Assembly (NCBI RefSeq): GCF_007066085.1
Contig: NZ_CP041405.1
Span: 4,915,001 to 4,979,000 of the forward strand
From: Paenibacillus thiaminolyticus
GTDB taxonomy: Bacteria > Bacillota > Bacilli > Paenibacillales > Paenibacillaceae
Direction of reading: 5' to 3'
DNA length: 64,000 nt
Under the pieces are notes generated by a model, which was not told the origin of the DNA, did not search any database, and was given only the letters and a program-made list of their open reading frames with translations. The stretch's first letter is position 1. Every line of letters begins with the position of its first letter. A program made the translations under genes and the position numbers. Shown here one piece after another: positions 26,393 through 33,973 of this stretch.

Positions 26393-26424
26393 CGCCAACG
26401 GCGGCCGGCAACGATGATGTGGAG

Positions 26425-26462
26425 AACGCCCCTGCACAGGTTATGTGTCAGGGGCGTTGTTG
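26425..26462 (+). terminator. Rho-independent terminator after the fad cluster
   Basis: The stem aacgcccctg / caggggcgtt is followed by gttgttgt. It closes the fadN-A-E-ligase-thioesterase block, 33 bases after the last stop. Confidence 0.7.
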
Positions 26463-26684
26463 TGATCCGGCTAAGCTGCGATTGCGTGCGTATGCGGTGC
26501 TGTGCGGTTCAAACGGGCGGCGGATCGCAGCACAGATCTGGCAGATTTCGCAGTTCTCGAGTTTTCGCAATTCTATCAGAATGTATTTCTTTGCGAAGCC
26601 CTTTTATGTATGATGGGGTCAACCGGAATATTCTGGTTGGCCTTTTTCGCGTTAAGACCAATACATAGTGTACCGGAGGTGTCC

Positions 26685-27980
26685 ATGACGGAATCGATCA
26701 GCTTTGCCGCAACTGGCGACAGTCTTATCTCCCGGCGGCTGCCCGCGAATGACCTAGCTTATCGGGAAGTGGCGTCGATTATCCAGCAAGCGGATGTGCG
26801 GTTCACGAATCTGGAGACGACCGTCCGCCGAATGGAAGGGTTTCCGTCCGCGGTGAGCGGAGGCTCCTGGGCGATGGCTTCTCCTGAGATGCTGGGCGAT
26901 CTGCTGAAGTATGGCTTTAATCTGGTAGCCTGGGCGAACAATCATACGCTTGATTACTCGTACGGGGGATTGGAAGCAACCGAGAAATATTTAGATCAAC
27001 ACGAACTGGTTCATGCAGGAGCCGGAAAAGATTTGGCGAGCGCAAGCGAGCCGCGTTATTTGGAGACGGCCTCCGGCCGGGTTGCGCTCATTGCAGCAAC
27101 GGCGAGCTTCGATCCGACATGGATGGCGGGGGAGCAGCGTCCGGATATGAGCGGAAGGCCGGGTGTCAATGGGCTGAGACATCATGTCATGTATACGCTT
27201 CATCGTTCGAGGCTGGAGCAATTGAAATGCATCGCAGAAGCCTCGCATATCAATGATCCTTATACTCTTATGGTACAGAAAGGTTATATGAAGGAGCATC
27301 CGGAAGGAATGGTTCCATTTGGGGCGTATCTGTTTAGAGAAGGGGAGCATGAAGGAGAGACTTGCCAGCTGCATAAGGCGGACTTGGACAGGATCGTCCG
27401 CTCCATTCGCGAGGCGAGAAGACAGGCGGATTACGTTATCGTGAGTATCCATGCTCATCAGCCGCAAGGCCAGAGCTTCGATCGCCCGGCCGGGTTCGTA
27501 GTCGAATTCGCCAGATTATGCATTGACGAAGGGGCTCATGCGGTCATTGGCCATGGTCCTCATATCATCAGGGGCATCGAGGTGTACAAGGATCGCCCGA
27601 TCTTCTATAGCTTGGGCAATTTCATTTTTCAGAATGATTCGTTCCTGCGCCAGCCTGCAGATTTCTATCAAAAATATGGCTTAGGGCATCAGCATCGCCC
27701 AGCGGACGCCTATGATGCGCGAAGTCCGCAGGGTACAACCGGCCTTGCGGCCGATGCGGAAGTCTGGCAATCCGTCATTCCTTATTGGAAGATGAGGAAC
27801 GGCAAGCTAACGGAATTGACTCTCTTTCCGCTTGAGCTTGGCGGCGGGCGGCCAAGGTACCGGAGAGGCTGGCCCCAATTGGCGGCTTCCTGTGAGGTAT
27901 TGACCAGGATGGCCGCCTTGTCGGAACCGTGTGGCGTAACGATTCAGATAGAAGATGGCGTAGGCAAAGTATTATGGTAG
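26685..27980 (+). CDS. CapA family (PGA-synthesis type) metallophosphatase-like protein
   Basis: A 431-aa protein of the CapA/PgsA-like family with calcineurin-type fold. Family motifs are FAATGDSLI (metal site), TNLETTVRR, AWANNHTLDYSYGGLEATEKYL, VSIHAHQPQ and VIGHGPHIIRGIEVYKDRPIFYSLGNFIFQND. There is no signal peptide or membrane anchor, so this is a soluble member and not a polyglutamate export component; many such proteins have no known substrate. ATG 26685 follows ggaggtgtcc; the open frame reaching back to 26502 is not preferred. It stands alone downstream of the fad terminator and upstream of a GH5 gene. Confidence 0.85.
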   Translation: MTESISFAATGDSLISRRLPANDLAYREVASIIQQADVRFTNLETTVRRMEGFPSAVSGGSWAMASPEMLGDLLKYGFNLVAWANNHTLDYSYGGLEATEKYLDQHELVHAGAGKDLASASEPRYLETASGRVALIAATASFDPTWMAGEQRPDMSGRPGVNGLRHHVMYTLHRSRLEQLKCIAEASHINDPYTLMVQKGYMKEHPEGMVPFGAYLFREGEHEGETCQLHKADLDRIVRSIREARRQADYVIVSIHAHQPQGQSFDRPAGFVVEFARLCIDEGAHAVIGHGPHIIRGIEVYKDRPIFYSLGNFIFQNDSFLRQPADFYQKYGLGHQHRPADAYDARSPQGTTGLAADAEVWQSVIPYWKMRNGKLTELTLFPLELGGGRPRYRRGWPQLAASCEVLTRMAALSEPCGVTIQIEDGVGKVLW

Positions 27981-27984
27981 GTTT

Positions 27985-28080
27985 GCTTGGCAGGATGGGA
28001 CTGCTCCGGCTTGGTAGGATGAAACTGATCTGGCTTGGCAGGATGGGAATGATCTAGCTTGGCAGGATGGAACTGATCGA
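27985..28080 (+). repeat. 24-bp tandem repeat, 4 copies
   Basis: Units begin at 27985, 28009, 28033 and 28057, each of the form gcttggcaggatgggactg plus about five variable bases. They fill the gap between the CapA-like gene and the GH5 gene. Though 24 is a multiple of 3, no frame here has a start with a ribosome site. Confidence 0.85.
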
Positions 28081-28126
28081 CCTTGTCCGTCGGCATGGCA
28101 TACGCTAGCGTGGAGGATGGAACGGG

Positions 28127-29659
28127 ATGGAGCAATCGGGACACTTCGGAGAATCGGGATTGGGCTTGCGCGTCCGCGGAACGCGGTTCATTGACGATGC
28201 TGGACGGCAGGTACTGCTGCATGGCGTCAACATGGTGTGCAAGGAGGAGAGCCGCCACTGGGTAGGCGGCTGGAGCGATGAAGACTTTGCCCGGCTTCGC
28301 CGTTGGGGGCTCAATGTCATCCGCCTCGGCATGAATTGGAATGCGCTGGAACCGGAGCCTGGCGTGTACGACGACGAATATGTCGAGGGGCAGCGGCGCT
28401 TGATCCGGCTGGCGCATCAGCATCAGATCCGGGTCTTCCTCGATATGCATCAGGATCTGTACAGCACGCTGTTCGGCAACGGCGCTCCTGCCTGGGCGAC
28501 CTTCACCGATGGGGAGCTTTATGAGCCGGGACAGGTATGGAGCGATGCGTATTTATTCAACAAAGCGGTCCAGAAGGCGTTCGATCATTTCTGGCGCAAT
28601 ACGCCGGCTTCCGACGGAATCGGGATTCAGGATCATTTTGCCCAGGCGTGGGGGCATCTGGCGCGGAAGCTGCATACGGAGCCGAATGTTATCGGCTACG
28701 ATCTCATTAATGAGCCGTTCATCGGCAGCGGGGCGGAGCAGGCGATGGCCTGGATCTTGGCCAAATATGCGGAGCTGTATGCCGCGCGGTACGGGGAGAC
28801 CGATCCGGAGGAGATGCTCGCGGCCTGGATGGAGCCGGAACGGAAGCAGGCGGCGCTCCGCCTGCTGGAAGACGTGGAGCTGTTCCGGCAGGTGGTCGAT
28901 GCCCCAAGTCCGGTGCTGCAAGCCTTCGAGGCAACGGCGCTCTCCGCGCTGTACCGGAAGGCCGCGGCGGCGATTCGGGAGACGGATGCGCACGGCCTGC
29001 TGTTCCTGGAGACGAATTATTTCTCCAACCTGGGTACCCGCAGCATGATAGAGCCGGTGATCGGTCTGGCCGGCATTCGCGACGAGCAGCAGGTCTATGC
29101 GCCGCACGCCTATGATCTGGTCACCGATACGGAGCTGGCTCATACGGCGAACGATGCGCGCTTGGAGCTGATCCTGACCCGCCATGAAGAGACGCGGCAG
29201 CGGCTGGAGATGCCGCTGCTTGTCGGCGAATGGGGGGCATTCTATGGCTCGCCCGACACGGGGCATGTGTCGCTTCACATCCAGCGCCTGCTGGAGAAGC
29301 TGCTCTGCAGCGATACGTATTGGGACTACACGCCGGATATGGATCGCAGTCCGTCCTTCCTCGGCGTGCGGCGCGGCTATCCGATGGCGGTTGCCGGCGC
29401 GCTGAAGCAGTACCGCTTTGAGCATGCTCTCGGTTCCTTCAGCATGCGTTGGGAGGAAGCGGGCGAGAGCAAGGCGGCGACGATCATATATTTGCCGGCT
29501 ATTCGCCATGTTGCGTCCGGGACCGTGACGCTGGAGCCGGAGGGCGAAGGCTATACGATCCAGCCCATCGAAGGCTCGCCTGCCGGATATATGATCATCC
29601 CGCCGGTTCGGCAGGGGAACCGCAGTTTGATCATAGCGGGCAAGCAGCCGGAAGGATGA
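28127..29659 (+). CDS. Glycoside hydrolase family 5 protein, endoglycoceramidase-like
   Basis: A 510-aa (beta/alpha)8 glycosidase. GH5 landmarks are GVNMVCKEESRHWVGGW, RRWGLNVIRLGMNWNALEP, FLDMHQDLYS, the acid/base Glu in VIGYDLINEPFIGS and the nucleophile Glu in LLVGEWGAFYGS. The arrangement resembles endoglycoceramidase-like GH5 enzymes more than secreted cellulases. No signal peptide is visible, so it probably acts on imported glycosides in the cytoplasm. ATG 28127 is used although its upstream aacggg is weak. The C-terminal 100 residues form a beta-rich domain. Confidence 0.88.
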   Translation: MEQSGHFGESGLGLRVRGTRFIDDAGRQVLLHGVNMVCKEESRHWVGGWSDEDFARLRRWGLNVIRLGMNWNALEPEPGVYDDEYVEGQRRLIRLAHQHQIRVFLDMHQDLYSTLFGNGAPAWATFTDGELYEPGQVWSDAYLFNKAVQKAFDHFWRNTPASDGIGIQDHFAQAWGHLARKLHTEPNVIGYDLINEPFIGSGAEQAMAWILAKYAELYAARYGETDPEEMLAAWMEPERKQAALRLLEDVELFRQVVDAPSPVLQAFEATALSALYRKAAAAIRETDAHGLLFLETNYFSNLGTRSMIEPVIGLAGIRDEQQVYAPHAYDLVTDTELAHTANDARLELILTRHEETRQRLEMPLLVGEWGAFYGSPDTGHVSLHIQRLLEKLLCSDTYWDYTPDMDRSPSFLGVRRGYPMAVAGALKQYRFEHALGSFSMRWEEAGESKAATIIYLPAIRHVASGTVTLEPEGEGYTIQPIEGSPAGYMIIPPVRQGNRSLIIAGKQPEG

Positions 29660-29661
29660 TT

Positions 29662-29691
29662 TTGACAATGAAAGCGGACGTGTGATAGGAT
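29662..29691 (+). promoter_or_regulatory. Predicted promoter of the leader-CHAT-like unit
   Basis: A perfect -35 TTGACA (29662-29667), an 18-bp spacer and the -10 TAGGAT (29686-29691). It sits immediately after the GH5 stop and about 50 bases ahead of the small leader ORF. Confidence 0.65.
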
Positions 29692-29740
29692 ACTTGATAT
29701 ATTTACCATCATCATGATTTTTAGAAGGAGTTATTTTTCA

Positions 29741-29764
29741 ATGACACTATCGATTCAACTCTAA
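29741..29764 (+). CDS. Putative 7-aa leader peptide MTLSIQL
   Basis: A seven-codon ORF (ATG 29741, TAA stop) preceded by aaggag at 29725-29730, 10 bases upstream. It is too short to be a normal gene, but it lies between a strong promoter and a hairpin able to mask the next gene's ribosome binding site. This is the layout of translational-attenuation leaders. Inference from position and signals only. Confidence 0.55.
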   Translation: MTLSIQL

Positions 29765-29792
29765 CGCATTGCTTCCGCAGTACGGGCCCGGG

Positions 29793-29850
29793 CTCCTCCT
29801 GCTATCCGGCAAGATATTCTGGATAGATGGTTAACACATTTGAGGAGGAG
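29793..29850 (+). promoter_or_regulatory. Shine-Dalgarno-sequestering hairpin
   Basis: CTCCTCC (29793-29799) is exactly complementary to GGAGGAG (29844-29850), the ribosome binding site of the next gene. Inside, TATCC (29803-29807) pairs with GGATA (29821-29825). The folded RNA would hide the start region until the stem is opened, for example by a ribosome paused on the upstream leader peptide. Confidence 0.6.
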
Positions 29851-29856
29851 ATAAGT

Positions 29857-30411
29857 ATGAGTAAACCGGAAATGAACGTTGCCTTGGTATGCGGCCCGGA
29901 CAGCGATATGGACACGCAGGCGATCCGTGCGGCATTTGAATATTTCGGAGCACGGGTATTTACGTATTGGATTGGAAGACCGAGTGATTTCAATGCGGTG
30001 CTGTCGGGAGAGGATCTGTACCCCGGCATGGACCTGATTATCCTCAACTTCCATGGCGATGAGGGACAATTCTGCATGCCGGAATTGGGAGAGGATGTCT
30101 ATGAGGAGGACGAGCCGCGCGGGGATTACGGCCCGGAGGAGATTCGGCGGTATGCGAAGCTGGATCATCACATCGTCATCAGCAACGGGTGCTCCCTGGG
30201 TGAGCCGGCATTGGCGCAAGCCTTCCTGGACGCGGGATGCAAGATGTATATCGGACCGGATGACTACCCGGAAGGCACCTCGGCGCTTATGTTCGTTCTG
30301 CGTCTCGGCTACGAGATGATTCAGAACAAGAAGAGCGTGCGTGAGGCCGCCGAGGCGGCCCGCGCGATGGATGAGGAGAACCTTTCGATGTACCGGCTCT
30401 ACACGGCTTAA
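29857..30411 (+). CDS. Small caspase/CHAT-like protein of unknown function
   Basis: A 184-aa soluble protein that I cannot name. Its layout resembles a minimal caspase-hemoglobinase (CHAT/C14) fold. There is a first strand (MNVALVCGPDSD), then DLIILNFHGDEGQ with His66-Gly67. HHIVISNGCSLGEPALAQAFLDAGCKMYIGP follows, with Cys112 where CHAT proteins have the ACETG motif. The ending SALMFVLRLGYEMIQNKKSVREAAEAA is like the CHAT C-terminus. A His-Cys dyad is therefore plausible. ATG 29857 follows gaggaggag. A leader peptide, a masking hairpin and a terminator make this a self-contained regulated unit. An unrelated alpha/beta fold is the alternative. Confidence 0.6.
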   Translation: MSKPEMNVALVCGPDSDMDTQAIRAAFEYFGARVFTYWIGRPSDFNAVLSGEDLYPGMDLIILNFHGDEGQFCMPELGEDVYEEDEPRGDYGPEEIRRYAKLDHHIVISNGCSLGEPALAQAFLDAGCKMYIGPDDYPEGTSALMFVLRLGYEMIQNKKSVREAAEAARAMDEENLSMYRLYTA

Positions 30412-30431
30412 TGGATCCAATAGGTGAGAAG

Positions 30432-30466
30432 AAGAGTCTTGGCGGTATCCGCCAAGGCTCTTTTTA
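30432..30466 (+). terminator. Rho-independent terminator after the CHAT-like gene
   Basis: The stem agagtcttggcgg / ccgccaaggctct with a tiny loop is followed by TTTTT. It is 20 bases after the stop codon. Confidence 0.9.
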
Positions 30467-30551
30467 ATGGACAGGGGCCGGGATTCTGCCTGATTTCTGC
30501 CTGATCCTCTCGTAGCCCATGTTTCAGATCATGACATGCAGCTCATGGCGG

Positions 30552-31125
30552 AATCCTGCATAAGTACAGCGATTTTTTGCTTTAAAGTGAATATTAGGGA
30601 GTATTCCTGCAAATCTTCATCATTTTCCCCGAAAAGTCCTCCTTCCAAGCCCTAGTAGGCGAAATTGCTGCATTATTGCAGGCTGTTGAGAAAGTCCGAG
30701 GGATTTTGTGGCACTTCATTTTTTGTGGTGGATCTCGTCTCTCAGTAGAAAAAAATCGATTTAAAACGCTATGGGTGCCAAGTTTTGAGTAGGAAAATGG
30801 ACAATCTCCACCCCTTCGTAAAAAACAGGGGTTTCCAACGGCCTGAAAACTGCAGCATTTCCCTAGACACGTCTGTCCGGTAGGCGAAAACCGCAAAACT
30901 GCACGATTTCTCCAGACACGCCTATTCGGTAAGCGAAATCCTGTGAAAATACAGCAATTCGGTATGGGCGACTTTACCAAAAAGGGAATCCTGCAAAACT
31001 GCAGGAATTTCGCCCGTTTCGCTTTGACTTGAAGCAAAAGGGCCTAAAATGTTGTAGATTTGCAGCAATTCCTCGGGATGTGGACTCTTTGAGCCGAAAT
31101 TCCTGTAAAATAGCAGCAATTCCCT
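30552..31125. repeat. Block A of TGCA-palindrome repeats
   Basis: About eight degenerate units of the type aatCCTGCAaaacTGCAGcaatt recur at roughly 50-base spacing (for example near 30553, 30845, 30890, 30940, 30987, 31055, 31097). They are joined by variable 25-30-base linkers, and each unit is an imperfect palindrome. No gene with a ribosome site is present. Related blocks occur at 44385-44760 and 55080-55265. The stretch 30467-32085 holds only these repeats, two MITE-like copies and a minisatellite. Confidence 0.75.
30679..30845 (+). mobile_element. MITE-like element, copy 1
   Basis: A 167-base element beginning caggctgttgagaaa and ending tttccaacggcctg, so its ends are imperfect inverted repeats. 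It shares with copy 2 (31253-31406) the blocks cttcattttt, tctcgtctctcagtagaaaaaaa in part, gtgccaagttttga and caccccttcgtaaaaaac. It has no coding capacity. It is inserted within the palindrome-repeat block. Confidence 0.7.
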
Positions 31126-31252
31126 CCACACGTTCAAGCCCCAGGAGGCAACGATGCCTCCAGAAGGCAACAATGCTTCCAGAAGGCAATTATGCCCCCT
31201 GAAGGCGATGATGCCCTCAGGATCCGATGCGGTCTCTTGGATCCCGTAAAAT

Positions 31253-31406
31253 CAGGCCGTTGAGAAGCCTATGGGACTTTTCGCCGCTTCATTTTTTATA
31301 AAGTAGAGTTCGTCTCTCAGTAGAAAAAAATTTTGAGTGCCAAGTTTTGATTGTGTACATGGACATCTCCACCCCTTCGTAAAAAACAGGGGTTTCCAAC
31401 GGCCTG
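31253..31406 (+). mobile_element. MITE-like element, copy 2
   Basis: A 154-base relative of the element at 30679-30845, in the same orientation. It starts caggccgttgagaag and ends tttccaacggcctg; its terminal inverted repeat is better preserved (caggccgttg / caacggcctg). It is non-coding. Confidence 0.7.
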
Positions 31407-31540
31407 ATTATTGGAGGCTTCATTTTGGGGAGAAGCGGCTTCCCCGGAAAAACTGTATTATTGCAGTTTTCGACGGGCGAACCAGCAGTATACAGACTGT
31501 CAGGCTGTATACGCATCCCGCATTATCCGATCGAGAAGAA

Positions 31541-31690
31541 CGCAAGCAAGATGCGTACGAGCAAGAGGAACGCAAGCAAGATGCGTGCGAGCAAGAAGGA
31601 GCGCAAGCAAGATGCGTGCGAGCAAGAAGGAGCGCAAGCAAGATGCGTGCGAGCAAGAGGAACGAAAGCAAGATGCACACCAGCAAAATA
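31541..31690 (+). repeat. 30/31-bp minisatellite, 5 copies
   Basis: Units starting cgcaagcaagatgcgtgcga occur at 31541, 31571, 31602, 31633 and 31663 (spacing 30, 31, 31, 30). Because 31-base units shift the frame, the overlapping open frames are not credible proteins. Confidence 0.85.
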
Positions 31691-32085
31691 TATGTAAGTA
31701 ATAGAGCTATTCAAGCAAGAGGAACGTAATAAAGAGGCACTCAAGAGTCCAGCATCAAAGTCGGTTACCGAAGCGGTCCTGCGTGGCTGTTGATTTCGGT
31801 CCCAGACTGGCCGGTCGGGAAGAACACGAAAAAACAGAAAAAACAGGGCGGCACTTGAGCTTCACTCCCCCGGCCGCTGCCGCTTCGGTCTTGGTCTTGC
31901 CGGAGGGGAGCAGGTTCAAGTGCAAGCATCTGACCGGACGGGAAGCAAGCTGGCTGCCAGCTTCTTTCCGTCCGATCCGGGAGTGGAGAAAATTTCGTCT
32001 TTAAATCGGCAAACGGGAGATTTGTTCTCATGCATCGAGTATGATGTGATCAAGTATGGCGGAACGAGTCAAAGGGGATGAGGAT

Positions 32086-32610
32086 ATGAAAATTGCCCGT
32101 ATCGACGTGTTTCCTCTACGCCTGCCGATGAGCCAATCGTTCAAACGATACCCAATGGGGCCGTCGGGGAAGCCAGCCTCGGGGCGCCTCATGTCTATGT
32201 GCGAATTACGGCGGACAATGGCGTCTTCGGCTAGGGGGAGGCAAGACCGAGCCCCTGCTGGAGCTGCGAAACTTTGCAAGCGGTTACAAACGCGAGCGAG
32301 TACTATCTCCGACCGGCGCTGATCGGCCTGAAGGCCAAGGACTGGAAGACGATGTACCGGGTGATGAACCGGGACATCCAGCCGGGGCTGGGCAGCGGCC
32401 AGCCGATTGCGAAGGCGGCCATCGATATGGCGCTGCATGAATCCGACCGGCGCCGCCGGGCAGCGCAGTACTTGGGCATTGCCTATCCGGCCGAACGGCG
32501 GTCCGATGTTCCTAAGCGATGATCCGGTCAAGACCGGCCCCGTTATCAAGGAGGGCGAGGTTCAATTGCCGATGCCGCCGGGCATCGGATGCGTTCTTTC
32601 GCTGAAGAAG
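32086..32610 (+). pseudogene. Decayed enolase-superfamily (mandelate racemase/muconate lactonizing type) gene
   Basis: Three pieces in two or more frames spell the two ends of a mandelate-racemase-like enzyme, possibly a dipeptide epimerase. The N-terminus is MKIARIDVFPLRLPMSQSF. The next piece is NASEYYLRPALIGLKAKDWKTMYRVMNRDI with QPIAKAAIDMALHE. The C-terminus is PMFLSDDPVKTGPVIKEGEV followed by PMPPGIG. The barrel with the catalytic Lys and metal ligands is missing, so the gene has both an internal deletion and frameshifts. Two regulators that follow may once have controlled it. Confidence 0.75.
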
Positions 32611-32946
32611 CTCGATCACATCTTGCCGATAACGATTAGCAGCTCTTTTTTCATCTAAAAAGGAAGAGATATCCGTCATTTTTTCGTTATTGGGAAGCGA
32701 AATCCATTATTTTGGTACACAAGATACTTGGTGCGATCCGGTGTACTGCAACATTGGAGAAGGTGAGGGCTTTAAAATTAATGCGCTGGCAAGCGAAGGA
32801 ATACAATTCCGTAATTCGGCTTGTTCACTGAATCGAATGGACTCTATGATGACGCAGGTATGGCTGAGAGCGCGCCAGCTGTCCGGGCCTGGCGCCTTGA
32901 GGAGGGACCCGGATAAGCGGTATGACGAAGGAAAGAGGTGACTGCG

Positions 32947-33816
32947 ATGAGGCGTTCCCAAGTGGCCGGGATCAATCAATCATCCATTCTCCGCATATCA
33001 AGCATCTATCCGTCTCTGACGAAGTCCGAGAAAAAGGTGGCGGACATCGTACTGAAAGATCCGGAGACGGCCGTATTTTACACAATAACCGATCTGTCCA
33101 GGCATGCGGGGGTCGGAGATACATCCGTCATCCGGTTCTGCCGGAAGCTCGGGTATACGGGCTATCAGGAATTCAAGCTGTCGCTCGCGCAGAACTTGGG
33201 GACGGTGGAAGAGCAGATACGGGGCGCTCTGGAGCCAGGGGATGATCTGGAGAAGATCGTCAAGAAGCTGAATGCGCTGAATCAACAGCGGATACAAAAT
33301 ACGACGGCGCTCATGGACGGCGCGAGTCTGCAAAAGGCGATCGAGTGGATCGGCGGTGCGGCGAAGCTGTACTTCTTCGGCGTCGGGTCCTCGGGCATTA
33401 CCGCGATGGACGCCAAATATAAATTTATGCGGCTAGGCTTTCAGGTGGTGGCGGAAGCGGATGCGCATTTCATCGCCATGAATGCGGCCCTTGCCAATGA
33501 AGGCGACGTCGTGATCGCCATCTCTACTTCGGGCAGCACGAAGGAGCTTGTCGATTCGGTCGCGATTGCCAAGCAGAAGGGTGCGCGCATCATTTGCCTG
33601 ACGAGTCACGCTCTCTCGCCGGTGACGCGCTATGCCGATGCCGTGCTGCTGACGTTGGCGAAAGAGGGGCCATTGCAGGGCGGCTCCTTCTCCAGCAAGC
33701 TGGCGCAAATCCATGTGCTTGATCTTTTATCGACGGCGCTCGCGCTGCTGGACAAGGAGCGGAGCTATCAGTACCTGGAGATGAAGGCCAAGTCGGGGCT
33801 CGGCAAGCTGTATTAG
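32947..33816 (+). CDS. MurR/RpiR-family transcriptional regulator
   Basis: A 289-aa regulator with an N-terminal helix-turn-helix of the RpiR type (YPSLTKSEKKVADIVLKDPE, TITDLSRHAGVGDTSVIRFCRKLGYTGYQEFKLSLA). A SIS sugar-phosphate binding domain follows (LYFFGVGSSGITAMDAKYKFMRLG, VVIAISTSGSTKELVDSVAIAKQKGARIICLT). The effector is probably a phosphosugar. ATG 32947 lies 8 bases after aaagagg; a GTG at 32938 is an alternative. It follows an enolase-superfamily pseudogene, with a short region between that I cannot assign. Confidence 0.9.
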   Translation: MRRSQVAGINQSSILRISSIYPSLTKSEKKVADIVLKDPETAVFYTITDLSRHAGVGDTSVIRFCRKLGYTGYQEFKLSLAQNLGTVEEQIRGALEPGDDLEKIVKKLNALNQQRIQNTTALMDGASLQKAIEWIGGAAKLYFFGVGSSGITAMDAKYKFMRLGFQVVAEADAHFIAMNAALANEGDVVIAISTSGSTKELVDSVAIAKQKGARIICLTSHALSPVTRYADAVLLTLAKEGPLQGGSFSSKLAQIHVLDLLSTALALLDKERSYQYLEMKAKSGLGKLY

Positions 33817-33973
33817 TCGGCTCGGGGCCGGGGCGGGCTTGTTCGCATGCGGTGCCTCTTGCACAATGGACCTATGTACAACATCGGAGGTGACGTGCTC
33901 ACCTCTGGCTGCCGTTCATGTTAAAGGTATGCTCAACGGGAACTACATTATAATCGGACGGAGGCGCATCAAG

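Noticed and set aside
28127..28450. - strand open frame with FHPAKLDHSHPAKPD repeats
   Set aside because: It is a shadow of the 24-base repeat and of the GH5 gene on the opposite strand.
30552..31125. Possible CRISPR array in the palindrome-repeat block
   Set aside because: The repeated units are degenerate and the linkers vary in length; there is no constant direct repeat and no cas gene.
31337..31729. Open frames with RKQDACEQE-type repeats
   Set aside because: They come from the 30/31-base minisatellite, whose 31-base units shift the frame, and there is no start signal.
32690..32941. 83-aa open frame between the pseudogene and the RpiR gene
   Set aside because: No ribosome site and no recognised family; it may be another gene remnant but I could not support it.
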